DNA of 54,038 nt. Source: SIG351 sp045627045. Its GTDB lineage: Bacteria; Bacillota; Clostridia; HGM11327. Positions 32,244-41,747 of the stretch are shown here, piece after piece. Location of the stretch: assembly GCA_045627045.1 (NCBI GenBank), contig JAZQMY010000049.1:1-54038 (forward strand), given 5' to 3'. Made by a program: the position numbers and the translations under genes. Position 1 is the first letter of the stretch, and every line of letters starts with the position of its first letter. The notes under the pieces were generated by a model. That model did no database searches. It worked only from the letters and a program-made list of their open reading frames with translations, and was not told where the DNA came from.

Positions 32244-33746
32244 ATGGCAACTTATTTTAACGAACCATCAAGAACATTCAGCGAATACTTACTTATTCCG
32301 GGTTATTCTGGTGCTGAGCACATCCCATCAAACGTTTCATTAAAGACTCCACTCGTTAAATATAAAAAAGGTGAAGAGCCTTCCATTTCAATGAATATAC
32401 CGCTTGTTTCTGCTATCATGCAGTCCGTATCAAACGATACGATGGCAATAGCACTTGCAAAGGAAGGCGGTATCTCTTTCATTTATGGTTCACAGTCAAT
32501 CAAGGATCAGGCTGAAATGGTCCGCAGAGTAAAGAACTACAAAGCAGGCTTTGTTTCTTCCGATTCAAACATCCGTCCCGATCAGACTCTGGCTGATGTT
32601 ATCGCACTCAAGGAAGAATTGAAGCATTCCACTATCGCCGTAACAGATGACGGCACACCCAACGGCAAGCTTCTCGGCATCGTAACAAGCCGTGATTACA
32701 GAGTAAGCCGTATGGATCCTTCAGTCAAGGTTTCGTCCTTCATGACTCCACTTGAAAAGCTCTATACTGCTCCGGAGGGCACATCTCTCAAGGAAGCAAA
32801 CGACATCATCTGGGAGCACAAACTCAATTCTCTCCCTATTGTCGATAAGAACGGCAGACTTGTTTCATTCGTTTTCCGTAAGGACTACGAGCAGCACAAG
32901 GAAAATCCTCTTGAGCTTCTCGACAGCGACAAGAGATATGTTGTAGGCGCAGGCATCAACACAAGAGACTATGCTGAAAGAGTTCCTGCTCTCGTAGAAG
33001 CAGGCGCAGACGTTCTCTGCATCGACTCAAGCGAAGGCTTCACAGAGTGGCAGAGAAGAACGATTGCTTTCATCCGTGAAAAGTACGGTGACAAGGTCAA
33101 GGTCGGCGCAGGCAACGTAGTTGACAGAGAGGGCTTCAGATTTCTCGCAGAAGCAGGTGCTGACTTCATCAAGATCGGTATCGGCGGCGGTTCGATCTGT
33201 ATCACAAGAGAAACAAAGGGTATCGGCCGCGGTCAGGCATCAGCAGTAATCGATGTTGCGGCTGCAAGAGACGAGTACTTCGAGGAAACAGGCATTTACG
33301 TTCCGATCTGCTCTGATGGCGGTATCGTTCACGATTATCACATCACACTTGCTCTCGCAATGGGCGCAGACTTCTGTATGCTCGGACGTTATTTCTCAAG
33401 ATTTGATGAGAGCCCGACGAACAAGATCCTTATCAACGGAAACTATATGAAGGAATACTGGGGTGAAGGCAGTGCAAGAGCACGAAACTGGCAGAGATAC
33501 GATCTCGGCGGAGCCGCAAAGCTTTCATTCGTTGAGGGCGTAGATTGCTACGTTCCTTATGCAGGAACACTTCACGATAACCTCGCTGTCACGCTCAGCA
33601 AGGTTCGTTCCACAATGTGCAACTGCGGTGCACTCACTATCCCCGAGCTTCAGGATAAGGCAAAGCTTACACTCGTAAGCTCCGTTTCTATCGTGGAGGG
33701 CGGCGCGCACGACGTCGTTGTCAAGGATAATTCCGCACAGCGCTGA
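32244..33746 (+). CDS. guaB: IMP dehydrogenase, Tritrichomonas-like type
   Basis: A 500-residue enzyme oxidising IMP to XMP, the committed step of GMP synthesis. It has a (beta/alpha)8 barrel with a CBS pair inserted (VIALKEELKHSTIAV ... KYVV-proximal KENPLELLDSD). The catalytic Cys is in IGGGSICITRETKGIGRGQ, the mobile flap Arg-Tyr in RARNWQRYD, and substrate loops are CSDGGIV and LGRYFSRF. The flap and loop sequences, the MCNCGALTI segment and the VEGGAHDVVVKD ending are strikingly like Tritrichomonas foetus IMPDH rather than the Bacillus GuaB form (GPGSICTTR). GGAG precedes the ATG. Monocistronic with its own promoter and terminator. Confidence 0.95.
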   Translation: MATYFNEPSRTFSEYLLIPGYSGAEHIPSNVSLKTPLVKYKKGEEPSISMNIPLVSAIMQSVSNDTMAIALAKEGGISFIYGSQSIKDQAEMVRRVKNYKAGFVSSDSNIRPDQTLADVIALKEELKHSTIAVTDDGTPNGKLLGIVTSRDYRVSRMDPSVKVSSFMTPLEKLYTAPEGTSLKEANDIIWEHKLNSLPIVDKNGRLVSFVFRKDYEQHKENPLELLDSDKRYVVGAGINTRDYAERVPALVEAGADVLCIDSSEGFTEWQRRTIAFIREKYGDKVKVGAGNVVDREGFRFLAEAGADFIKIGIGGGSICITRETKGIGRGQASAVIDVAAARDEYFEETGIYVPICSDGGIVHDYHITLALAMGADFCMLGRYFSRFDESPTNKILINGNYMKEYWGEGSARARNWQRYDLGGAAKLSFVEGVDCYVPYAGTLHDNLAVTLSKVRSTMCNCGALTIPELQDKAKLTLVSSVSIVEGGAHDVVVKDNSAQR

Positions 33747-33768
33747 GCTTAACCGAAAAAGAAAACAC

Positions 33769-33804
33769 AAAATCTGTCGGAAATCACTTCCGGCAGATTT
33801 TATT
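33769..33804 (+). terminator. Terminator of guaB
   Basis: AAATCTGTCGGAA (33770-33782) pairs with TTCCGGCAGATTT (33788-33800), one G-T pair, followed by TATTTAT. Confidence 0.85.
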
Positions 33805-33937
33805 TATGCAATCACATTTTCACATAAACTTCTTTTTTTCATTATATCTTCATCCGATATTCAGTTTATCGTATTGACTTTATTATATCTATCGTGTATA
33901 ATTGTCACAGTAAATAATAAAAGGGTTGGTCACTGTT

Positions 33938-35713
33938 TTGAAAGCTAAAATTACACTTCTGCTCGTATTCATATTACTGCTGTCTGCTCTGTCAGCCTGC
34001 AGCAATACTCCGCACCCTGAATACACCCCGGGCAGTTCTTTTCAGCCTTCTCCGACCGCATCCATTGAACCGACCGTCTCGCCGACGCCTTCCGATCACC
34101 CTGACCAGACTGTCCCGGTTCCGCCCGATTCTTCTCCCGACATCCATTACGATAGGGATAATAGCTATTCCATCAGCTCGAGTGATGTTGAGCTTACATT
34201 CAGTGTGGTTGATGATACGCCTTACCTCATGGCAACAGAAGGAAGAGGCTCCGAAAAGATTCTTCAGGAAAATGAGCTTTTCATCCCTGCCACCGTATTC
34301 TTCTATGCACCGCCGGACTTTGAATTTGATTCCACCAAGTCAATGGACGGATACACGATTTTCAGAAATCATCCGTTTGAGGCAGATTGGCATTTTACAG
34401 GTGCACAGTACAGTCAGGTCAGCAGTCACGATGTTCTCACTCTCAGTTTTGCAGATGAAGAGCATCTTATCGGCTATTCGATCCGTATCACTTCATTTGC
34501 AAACGGAATGTTCGGCTATTATTCGGAATTCACGAACAACAGCCGTTACAGCATGAGCTATCTTGCTTATTCCGTTCTTGACATCAAGGCAACATATGAC
34601 CCGAAAGCAACCACCTGCTCAACCTACAAGATAAATGAGCTTCTCAATTTCACGGACTATGCTTCATACTGCACACCACAGAAGGAACTCGTCTATGCAA
34701 GCAATTTCTCAACTCACGATTATATTTACGGAATATCCGTTTCCAACAAGGAAATCCCGTTATTCCCGATAGGCATTGAGATCGACTACACTCATTCGGG
34801 CACATTCTTTGCCGCAGTGATGCAGCCGTTCTCAAACACGATCTCCGTCAAGCCTGATAACTACACGATAAATATCAACATTTCAAGCGGAGATGCAGAA
34901 TTTGTTACAGCCGCCGAATCCGTCAAGGAATCCACAAGATGTTATTTCGGCTTTGCAAAGGGCAGTAACGATCCTTTCGCATCGCTTGACAAGGTTTATT
35001 ACGCAAATTACAAGGAAGCCGAGGTCGTCTTCTGCGACAACTTTGACGGAACAGAGCTTGACCGCTCAAAATGGGAAAAAGTAAACGGCGTGGATATTTA
35101 CGACAGTTCTATCATCTATGACGAAAAGCTCGTCTATGTAAACGGCAATTCAAACCTCATCATCAAATCCGAATGGGACGAGGCAAATTCCGTCACCCGT
35201 GCAGGTACCATCAAAACTATGGGACTTGCAGAGCTTGGTCTGGGCTATTATGAGATATCCGCAAGACTTCCGTCCGCACCGGGAACAGTATCTTCGTTCT
35301 TTCTCCGCTCACACAAGTTCAGCAAATCATATCTGCTCAATAACGCCAAATCGGCATCCTCATTGAAAATAGATATCTTTGAATCAAGAGGATCGGACGA
35401 TCACAAGCTCAATCAGGCGATACACTGGTACGATGAGAGTATTTCAGGTCTTGCCTATTCATCATCGCTTTCATCAAGGATTGACTCGCTCTATGATGGT
35501 AAATTCCATCGTTTCGGTCTTATGAGAACCGCAACCGAATACATTTTCTACATCGACGGTCTTGAATTCTGGAGAACATCTTCCCTCGGTGTTTACACCA
35601 ATGACCTTTACCTGAACATCTCTTCATACACTGCATATGACCCGCGTGCCAACAGCACCTCACGTCTTTCCGACCTGATTGTGGATTATGTCAAGGTCTG
35701 GAAATTCGTCTGA
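33938..35713 (+). CDS. Lipoprotein with a GH16-like C-terminal domain lacking the usual nucleophile
   Basis: A protein of about 591 residues. A signal with lipobox LSAC is followed by a long Pro/Ser/Thr linker (PSPTASIEPTVSPTPSD), an uncharacterised beta-rich region (about 85-360), and a C-terminal concanavalin-like domain starting FCDNFDGTELDRSKWE. The GH16 signature ExDxxE appears as KIDIFE: the position of the catalytic nucleophile Glu is Lys, while Asp and the acid/base Glu remain. It may bind rather than cleave glycans. The start is likely TTG 33938 (giving MKAKITLLL) behind AAGGG; TTG 33926 is less likely. Monocistronic. Confidence 0.78.
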   Translation: MKAKITLLLVFILLLSALSACSNTPHPEYTPGSSFQPSPTASIEPTVSPTPSDHPDQTVPVPPDSSPDIHYDRDNSYSISSSDVELTFSVVDDTPYLMATEGRGSEKILQENELFIPATVFFYAPPDFEFDSTKSMDGYTIFRNHPFEADWHFTGAQYSQVSSHDVLTLSFADEEHLIGYSIRITSFANGMFGYYSEFTNNSRYSMSYLAYSVLDIKATYDPKATTCSTYKINELLNFTDYASYCTPQKELVYASNFSTHDYIYGISVSNKEIPLFPIGIEIDYTHSGTFFAAVMQPFSNTISVKPDNYTININISSGDAEFVTAAESVKESTRCYFGFAKGSNDPFASLDKVYYANYKEAEVVFCDNFDGTELDRSKWEKVNGVDIYDSSIIYDEKLVYVNGNSNLIIKSEWDEANSVTRAGTIKTMGLAELGLGYYEISARLPSAPGTVSSFFLRSHKFSKSYLLNNAKSASSLKIDIFESRGSDDHKLNQAIHWYDESISGLAYSSSLSSRIDSLYDGKFHRFGLMRTATEYIFYIDGLEFWRTSSLGVYTNDLYLNISSYTAYDPRANSTSRLSDLIVDYVKVWKFV

Positions 35714-35740
35714 CAAAGGAATTCGATCAAGCAAACAAAA

Positions 35741-35773
35741 ATCCCAACAGCATCACAGTTTTGCTGTTGGGAT
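35741..35773. terminator. Bidirectional terminator
   Basis: A perfect 12-bp stem ATCCCAACAGCA/TGCTGTTGGGAT between convergent genes, with A/T-rich flanks on both strands. Confidence 0.85.
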
Positions 35774-35793
35774 CATTTATTATCAACTATTTT

Positions 35794-36753
35794 TTACTTT
35801 TTGTATGTTTCCACAAAGCTTTTCAATGCATTCATGCATCTTTCCGGCTCCACCAGATAGCTTTTGCCGTGATCTGCACCCTTCACCGTGATCAGCTCCT
35901 TAGGCGCCGTGCACGCCTCGTAATTCTGCCTTGACATATAACACGGAACAAACGAATCTGCCTCACCGTGGAGGAATAGAACAGGTCTCGTGTTCTTTTT
36001 GAGTGCCTCGAGTGTGGAATCACTGTAAATATTGCAGCCGGAAAACAGTCTGAACCAAAGTGCCACAAGCCACAGAAGCGGATATGAAGGAATATGCTGC
36101 CACTTTGCGACCGCCCTGAGTATGTCAGGAACAGATGTGTAGCCGCAGTCGGCTATTATTCCGCTGACGTTTTCGGGAAGCTCAAGACCGCTTGCAAAAA
36201 GCACCGTTGCGGCTCCCATTGATATGCCTTCAAGGAAAACATTGTGCGTCTTGCCGAAGCGCTTCTCTATGTACTCCGCCCAGACTGCACAATCATATTT
36301 CTCCTTTATGCCCATGCAGATTTTGTTTCCGTCGCTCTCTGCCTGTCCTCTTTCCGACACGATGAGTACATTCACGCCCAGCTTCATGAAATCCGCCAGA
36401 GCGCATCCGAAGTCATTTTCTCCGCACGAATGCCAGCCGTGGAAAAGAATCATAGTGGTGTCGGCGTTTTCATTGGCATAAAAAACGCCCTTCAGCGTCT
36501 TGCCTTCCCTGTTCTTCACGGAAATCTTTTCGCCCTGAAGCTTTTTTGCCTCTTCGATTCCTGGCAAAACGCATTTCTGCCACTCAGCGTCACTGTAACG
36601 TTTTCTGATTTTCTTCATTCCCGTCTCAGTATAGAGAGACTCTGTCTTTATCGCTCTTGTAAAGCAGGCAATGTATATAGCAAGCGACAAAATAACGCAA
36701 AGCAAAATCAAAGCCGCAATCACTGTTCCAACAGCAGTCAGTATCTCAACCAT
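35794..36753 (-). CDS. Membrane-anchored alpha/beta hydrolase
   Basis: A 319-residue protein with one N-terminal membrane segment (MVEILTAVGTVIAALILLCVILSL...) and an alpha/beta-hydrolase domain. Visible are the oxyanion turn LFHGWHSCGEND, nucleophile elbow LEGISMGAATVL (GxSxG), the acid in LHGEADSFVP and the histidine in KGADHGKSYL, so the triad is complete. It resembles the YqkD-like hydrolase group; the substrate is unknown. Start ATG 36753 follows GGAGG by 7 nt; a GTG two codons upstream is too close to that site. It lies 28 nt after the Eis-like gene and may share its transcript. Confidence 0.82.
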   Translation of the reverse strand: MVEILTAVGTVIAALILLCVILSLAIYIACFTRAIKTESLYTETGMKKIRKRYSDAEWQKCVLPGIEEAKKLQGEKISVKNREGKTLKGVFYANENADTTMILFHGWHSCGENDFGCALADFMKLGVNVLIVSERGQAESDGNKICMGIKEKYDCAVWAEYIEKRFGKTHNVFLEGISMGAATVLFASGLELPENVSGIIADCGYTSVPDILRAVAKWQHIPSYPLLWLVALWFRLFSGCNIYSDSTLEALKKNTRPVLFLHGEADSFVPCYMSRQNYEACTAPKELITVKGADHGKSYLVEPERCMNALKSFVETYKK

Positions 36754-36781
36754 ATTCACACCTCCACAGGGAAATCAGTAA

Positions 36782-37903
36782 TCAGAAATGTTCAAACAAT
36801 CCGTTCGGCTTCTTGTGGAATGCCCTGAAGAAATCACTTTCGGGGTTATTGACAGTTGTGCCTTCAAGGAAGGAAGCTCCGAATGCATCGTATTCATTGT
36901 AGCCGTAGACGAGCTGTGTAAATGCAGGCATCGGGCATACGATATCAGGTGTAACTGATGCGTTCTTTCTGACATCAACATTTTTGCCGTCAAACTCAAC
37001 AACATATATTCCGTTTGTGTACTCAAGGTCGTTCACGATCTCAACTGAATAGCGTCCCTTCTGTCCTTTGTAGTCATTCAGCTTCAGTATTGCCGGAACA
37101 TCGAATATTCTTGCGGCAAGGTCCGGAATGATAGTGTATGTTGTGTGCATATAGTTCTTGAGCGTTGTCTCAACCTCAGGAGCCATTGCACAGTTGTGGA
37201 TCTTGATCTTCTTATCCTCTCCCTCAAACATTCTGAGGAAGCCCAGAAGCACCTTGAGCGCCTTTGGTGACGTGAATGCCATTTCGTACACGTTCAGTGC
37301 AATGCTTTCCATTCTGTTCACGCAGTAATACTGTTGCTGATCGAATGTGATGTATGCCGACGGCTTTCCGTTTTCATCATACCAGATGTAGGTTTTCTTT
37401 GCTTCGTTTGACTCTGAAGTCGGGAATCTCCATGTTCCCGTTCTGCGGAGCATAATATTTCTGTTATTTGCATATTCATTGTATATTTTAACGCAATCCT
37501 CTGCTCTTTCTGCTGATTCCACAGGCAAAAGATCAGGATATCTCTCAACAAAGGAAAGTGCTTCAATAGGAAATTCAAGCACAAGATGGTCTGCAACCTT
37601 CTCGTAGCCGAATTTTCTGTAATAAGCAAATGAGAACGGATGAAGAAGTCCCACTGTCCAGCCTCTTTCAGGTGCCATTTCAAAAAGCTTGTTGAACATC
37701 GTTCTTACAGAACCGCTTCTTCTGTATTCAGGCTTTGTTCCGACGCCGCTGACAGTCATTGTATTGACATAATTTCCGCAGTAGCGGCTGTCAATTGTTC
37801 TGAAGCCGAGCCAGGACATCTTGTTCCCCTTGTCATCAAAATTATACATTCCCTCGTATTTTACAAATTCATCAGCTGAATCCTTAAATAATTCAAGTGC
37901 CAT
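36782..37903 (-). CDS. Eis-like GNAT N-acetyltransferase
   Basis: A 373-residue protein with the Eis architecture: an N-terminal GNAT domain, a second GNAT-like domain and a C-terminal sterol-carrier-like fold. The acetyl-CoA loop reads VGTKPEYRRSGSVRTMF (usual form V.P.YRG.G.GR), and LLHPFSFAYYRKFGYE is a family signature holding the catalytic Tyr. The chain ends in Phe (GLFEHF), whose carboxylate acts in catalysis in Eis. Known members acetylate aminoglycosides or other amines at several positions; the substrate here is not known. AAAGG lies 12 nt before the ATG. Confidence 0.85.
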   Translation of the reverse strand: MALELFKDSADEFVKYEGMYNFDDKGNKMSWLGFRTIDSRYCGNYVNTMTVSGVGTKPEYRRSGSVRTMFNKLFEMAPERGWTVGLLHPFSFAYYRKFGYEKVADHLVLEFPIEALSFVERYPDLLPVESAERAEDCVKIYNEYANNRNIMLRRTGTWRFPTSESNEAKKTYIWYDENGKPSAYITFDQQQYYCVNRMESIALNVYEMAFTSPKALKVLLGFLRMFEGEDKKIKIHNCAMAPEVETTLKNYMHTTYTIIPDLAARIFDVPAILKLNDYKGQKGRYSVEIVNDLEYTNGIYVVEFDGKNVDVRKNASVTPDIVCPMPAFTQLVYGYNEYDAFGASFLEGTTVNNPESDFFRAFHKKPNGLFEHF

Positions 37904-37944
37904 TTTATTTTTATCCTTTCGGTCTTATTTCTTTTATATGTTGA

Positions 37945-37973
37945 ATTATATCATTTTTAGCTTACGTTGTCAA
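37945..37973 (-). promoter_or_regulatory. Consensus sigma-A promoter of the Eis-like gene
   Basis: On the minus strand TTGACA (37973-37968), 17 nt, TATAAT (37950-37945). Confidence 0.85.
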
Positions 37974-38004
37974 CCTGTTTATATTACAAAAGCCGCTTCA
38001 AAGC

Positions 38005-38033
38005 TTGACATAATTCCTGCTTTATGTTATAAT
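38005..38033 (+). promoter_or_regulatory. Consensus sigma-A promoter of lipoprotein paralog A
   Basis: TTGACA (38005-38010), 17 nt, TATAAT (38028-38033); divergent from the Eis-like promoter. Confidence 0.85.
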
Positions 38034-38059
38034 TTTTTCAAATTTTACGGAGGATTTAT

Positions 38060-39832
38060 ATGAAAAAACACATTTCTTTTATACTATCTCTTATTCTGAT
38101 ACTTGCCATGTTTCCTGCCTGTTCATCGGAAAAAGCAATAAGCATTTCATCTCTTGCGGAATATTCCATCGTCTATCCGGAAGAATATCTTAAAGTCAGT
38201 GAATACAGGTCTGATATAGTTGACGAGCTTGCAAATGCGATAGAAAAAGTTACCGGAAGCAAGGTCAAAACCGTATCCGATGCCGAGGATGCCGAAGGAA
38301 AGCTCATCATACTCGCAAGTGGCAAAAAAGAAACCGTTTTCTCGGAAAAAACAGCTAAATTCAACAGCGCTATGGATTATATCATTGGTGTTGACGGCGA
38401 TAACATCGTTCTCGGTGGCTTGAACTATTATTCCGATATGCGTGCCGTATATGCTTTTATGAACGATTATCTCGGCTACGACGATATTGAAGATAAAATA
38501 TTGGAGCCTTCAAAGAAGATCAGCGGAGAATTTATCTCTGTCTATGAAGAGCCTGATTATTTCATCGAAGCTGCTACATGGGCAACTTCCTTTGATCAGC
38601 CGTGGCAAATAAAGGATATTGCAGACTGCGGTTTCAATATGCTTTTGCTTCATTATACCTTCTGCACAAAGGACGAGGTCATCAATACGATCAAATGGTG
38701 CACGAGGTACGGCATTCAGATCCTTATGAACATAATCCCTTCGTCAAATATGCCGTATTCAGAGCTTTATTCAGATTGTCCTATGATCTACGGCGGTTAC
38801 GTCTGGGATGAGCCGTGGACCGAAGAACATTATAAGCTGGCAACTCAGTACTACAATGAATTCATAGAGAAATATTCACAATATGGCTGGAAGCCGTACA
38901 TGAATTTCGGAGGTGACTCATACCTTCAGGAAAAAACGCAGACTTCACTTCCTGAAATGAACGTGATCTCTTTTGACTGGTACATTTTCGTTGCCAATCA
39001 GTACAACGGTTTCCGTCCCCATATTGAAGGTTGCGACTATCTGACTATCCTTCAGGGCTATCAGAAACTTGCCGAAGAAAAAGACGTACCTTTATGGCAG
39101 TACATCCAGTCGCACAGCGGTCCCGACAGAGCATTCAACTTCTCAAAAGGTCTCAGATACCAGCTTTATCTCTCTGAATGCTTCGGAGTTGACAGGATCC
39201 TCTATTTTGAGTATGCAAATGAAAAAGAAGTCCTTACATGGATGGATACGTCCGATCTTGTTGTCGATACCGAATTCAAAAAAGGTTCAAATTACGAATA
39301 CACCAAAAATGCAAACAACGAGTATATTCTGTTAAGAAACCTCCTGAAAAACTACGATCATCTCGGGAACTACACTTACTTCACAAGATATGAAAAAACG
39401 ATCATAAACGAAGAACCGTACTATCTTGAGCCTCAGTTCTACGCCTTTTTTGACGAGTATGAAGGTTTTGACGATGTGCTTGAAGAAGTCATCAGACCGG
39501 ACGGAATGTACGACTCGTTCTTTGTAGGTGCCTACGAAGCAAAAAAAGGAAACGGAAACGCTTTCGTTTTCATGAATCTTGAGCTTCCCGATGATGCCCT
39601 TTACGACGGAGAAACGATCGAGCTTGACGATAATTACGTATATAAATTCAGCTGCAGCAATCCTGAAGAGCTTATTTTCTGCAAAAAGGATAAGCCTATA
39701 AAGATGAAGATCAACGGAAGTAAAGTTACCTGCTACCGTGACGGTGTATCTGAAGTGCTTACGCCTGACGAAGACGGCTATTATCAGGTTCTATGCGGCA
39801 ACGGCTCCTGCCTGTTCTTCACGGTTGAATAA
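38060..39832 (+). CDS. TIM-barrel-like glycan-active lipoprotein, paralog A
   Basis: A 590-residue lipoprotein (lipobox FPAC). Three parts can be seen. Residues about 30-150 form an alpha/beta domain like the N-terminal domain of GH20/GH67-type enzymes (YSIVYPEEY, KLIILASGKKET, DYIIGVDGDNIVLGG, YYSDMRAVYAFMNDYLGYDD). Residues about 165-440 look like a TIM barrel with strand ends FNMLLLH, YGGYVWDEP and VISFDWYIF. A small C-terminal beta domain ends GYYQVLCGNGSCLFF. The DEP motif suggests a glycoside hydrolase or related fold, but a second catalytic acid is not fixed by comparison. Two paralogs follow on the other strand. GGAGG precedes the ATG. Confidence 0.75.
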   Translation: MKKHISFILSLILILAMFPACSSEKAISISSLAEYSIVYPEEYLKVSEYRSDIVDELANAIEKVTGSKVKTVSDAEDAEGKLIILASGKKETVFSEKTAKFNSAMDYIIGVDGDNIVLGGLNYYSDMRAVYAFMNDYLGYDDIEDKILEPSKKISGEFISVYEEPDYFIEAATWATSFDQPWQIKDIADCGFNMLLLHYTFCTKDEVINTIKWCTRYGIQILMNIIPSSNMPYSELYSDCPMIYGGYVWDEPWTEEHYKLATQYYNEFIEKYSQYGWKPYMNFGGDSYLQEKTQTSLPEMNVISFDWYIFVANQYNGFRPHIEGCDYLTILQGYQKLAEEKDVPLWQYIQSHSGPDRAFNFSKGLRYQLYLSECFGVDRILYFEYANEKEVLTWMDTSDLVVDTEFKKGSNYEYTKNANNEYILLRNLLKNYDHLGNYTYFTRYEKTIINEEPYYLEPQFYAFFDEYEGFDDVLEEVIRPDGMYDSFFVGAYEAKKGNGNAFVFMNLELPDDALYDGETIELDDNYVYKFSCSNPEELIFCKKDKPIKMKINGSKVTCYRDGVSEVLTPDEDGYYQVLCGNGSCLFFTVE

Positions 39833-39856
39833 AAATCAAATATCAGATAATGCAAA

Positions 39857-39886
39857 AATCCCGTTCACAACAATGTGGACGGGATT
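39857..39886. terminator. Bidirectional terminator between paralogs A and B
   Basis: A 13-bp stem AATCCCGTTCACA/TGTGGACGGGATT (one G-T pair) with TATATTTT on the plus side and TTTTGCA on the minus side. Confidence 0.85.
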
Positions 39887-39911
39887 ATATTTTCCTGATT
39901 ACATATTGCTT

Positions 39912-41636
39912 TTAGTCAACCATCACGAACCAGCAATGACCGTTTCCGAGCTCAAGCTGATAATAGCCTTCGCTGTCCTTTTCAAGGCGGTACTCTCTGC
40001 CCTCACGGTAGAAATGTACTTCATCGCCGTTTATCTTGATTCTTGAGGGCTCTGCCTTTGTGTCCTCATAGTCAACAAAGTCAAGCTCATCAACATTTAT
40101 TATAAGGAATGCCGAGCCGCTGTTGTCCTTCTTGTCGTAAGCGCCGACAAGTATTGTAGAATCGGTTCCCTCCGGAAGGATAAGCTCTTCTATCGTGTCA
40201 AACTGTTCCTTTGTGACCTGCTCAAACGCTTCAAAACGTTCTTTATCCGTAGGAGTGATATTCTGGAGGTATGCTCCGACATAATCATACTCATTCACAA
40301 GCTTCTCTCCTATGAAAAGTGCTTCCTTGTTTGCCTGCTTTGCATCTTCCCAGTATTCGAGCTTTTCGTAGTTGCCGTCAACGATCCAAACCTGATAATT
40401 GAAATACTCTATTGCCTTCGCATTGAAGCAAAGCGGAATATATTCAATCCATCTTATCATTTTGGAGGTATTGAAGTTTGAAAGGTAATACGTTCCGATA
40501 AATATCCAGAGATCCTTGTTCTGTGATTCGCCGTACTGCTCATACTGTGTAAACAGGCTGAAGCCGTTATTGATCGGGCCCATACCGTCCAGATTTGAAG
40601 GATAACCGGAGCGGCTTCCCATACCGTAGTAGAAGTCAAAGCTCAAAACGTCCGTTGCATCCGTTACATCATTGAGATTATGCGGGCCGCCGCAGTAGTT
40701 TATGAATGACTTCCAGCCCTTTTCACTGTAAAGCTTCGAATACTGCAATGCTATTTTCGTCAATGTGTTCAGGTACTCCGTTACAGGCTCATCTATTATG
40801 TAATGTCCCCACACAATAGGATTATCCTCGTAAGCCTCAAGATAATAAAGTGAGAATGTCTCTTCCTCCCAGTCTATTGATACAGGTAATACAAGCTCAA
40901 GGTCAAATCTTGTGCACCAGAGAATGAACTGTCTGAAGTCTTCCATCGTTTCGTAACCCCAGATAACGCCCTGTACGATCATCGCATTGAAGTTGGCATC
41001 CTTGACGTCCCTTACCTGCCATGCTTCAGTATAAGGAATGGTATAGAAGTTTCCTGCCGCTATCTTGAAAACAGGCTCCTTGTATGTATACTTTTCAACG
41101 CCTGAAATCTCTTTTGTCGGGTCGATCCACTTATCATCAACATCATCATATCCGAGATAATCGTTTATAAAAGTATAAACGGCTCTCATATCTCCGTAAT
41201 AGTCCTGTCCGCCGAGAATAATATCGCCGTCCTGAACACCTATTACGTAATCAAGTCTGCTCTCAAACGAAGCCACATAATCGGAAAGCTTTGTTGCTCT
41301 CTTTGAGCTTGCAAAGATTATTTCCTTTACGTTATCAGGACCCTTGTCTGTGAAAGTCTTGATTTTCTTGCCTGTAACCGTTTCAAGAACGCTTTTCAGA
41401 AGCTCCACCTCAGTCATCTGCCAGTCCTTGTAATTTTCGGGGTAAATGATCACATACTCCGAAAGTGCGGATTTATCAACGCTTTCCTTCTCAAACTCAG
41501 GCTCTGACGGAGTCGGCTCGGGAGTTGCATCAGGTGTCGGAACGACTTCGGGTGACGGAGTAACATTTCCTGTGCACCCTGCCGCAGTAAGCAGCATAAT
41601 CGCTGCCAGAATAATTGCCAAAATCTTTTTAATCAT
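39912..41636 (-). CDS. TIM-barrel-like glycan-active lipoprotein, paralog B
   Basis: A 574-residue lipoprotein (lipobox TAAGC) with an added Pro/Thr/Glu linker (PSPEVVPTPDATPEPTPSE). It follows paralog A domain by domain: YVIIYPENY, KEIIFASSKR, DYVIGVQDGDIILGGQDYYGDMRAVY, NDYLGYDD, then AWQVRDVKDANFNAMIVQG, HYIIDEP, VLSFDFYYG and AIEYFNYQVW. The C-terminal domain is GYYQLELGNGHCWF. Pairwise similarity to A and C is clear but well short of identity, so the duplication is old. AAAGG precedes the ATG and it has its own promoter. Confidence 0.75.
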   Translation of the reverse strand: MIKKILAIILAAIMLLTAAGCTGNVTPSPEVVPTPDATPEPTPSEPEFEKESVDKSALSEYVIIYPENYKDWQMTEVELLKSVLETVTGKKIKTFTDKGPDNVKEIIFASSKRATKLSDYVASFESRLDYVIGVQDGDIILGGQDYYGDMRAVYTFINDYLGYDDVDDKWIDPTKEISGVEKYTYKEPVFKIAAGNFYTIPYTEAWQVRDVKDANFNAMIVQGVIWGYETMEDFRQFILWCTRFDLELVLPVSIDWEEETFSLYYLEAYEDNPIVWGHYIIDEPVTEYLNTLTKIALQYSKLYSEKGWKSFINYCGGPHNLNDVTDATDVLSFDFYYGMGSRSGYPSNLDGMGPINNGFSLFTQYEQYGESQNKDLWIFIGTYYLSNFNTSKMIRWIEYIPLCFNAKAIEYFNYQVWIVDGNYEKLEYWEDAKQANKEALFIGEKLVNEYDYVGAYLQNITPTDKERFEAFEQVTKEQFDTIEELILPEGTDSTILVGAYDKKDNSGSAFLIINVDELDFVDYEDTKAEPSRIKINGDEVHFYREGREYRLEKDSEGYYQLELGNGHCWFVMVD

Positions 41637-41680
41637 AGCTTTTACCTTTATTTCTTTTTTCTTTATTTCTGTTTTTTCTT

Positions 41681-41709
41681 ATTCTACCATACTATATGAT
41701 TTTTGTCAA
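41681..41709 (-). promoter_or_regulatory. Sigma-A promoter of paralog B
   Basis: On the minus strand TTGACA (41709-41704), 17 nt, TAGAAT (41686-41681). Confidence 0.75.
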
Positions 41710-41747
41710 TGCATGACATGGCAATGATTCGTTTTGTTATATTTAAT

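Noticed and set aside
36782..37026. Alternative minus-strand frame inside the acetyltransferase gene
   Set aside because: It is a shadow; the Eis-like frame has the family motifs and the terminal Phe.
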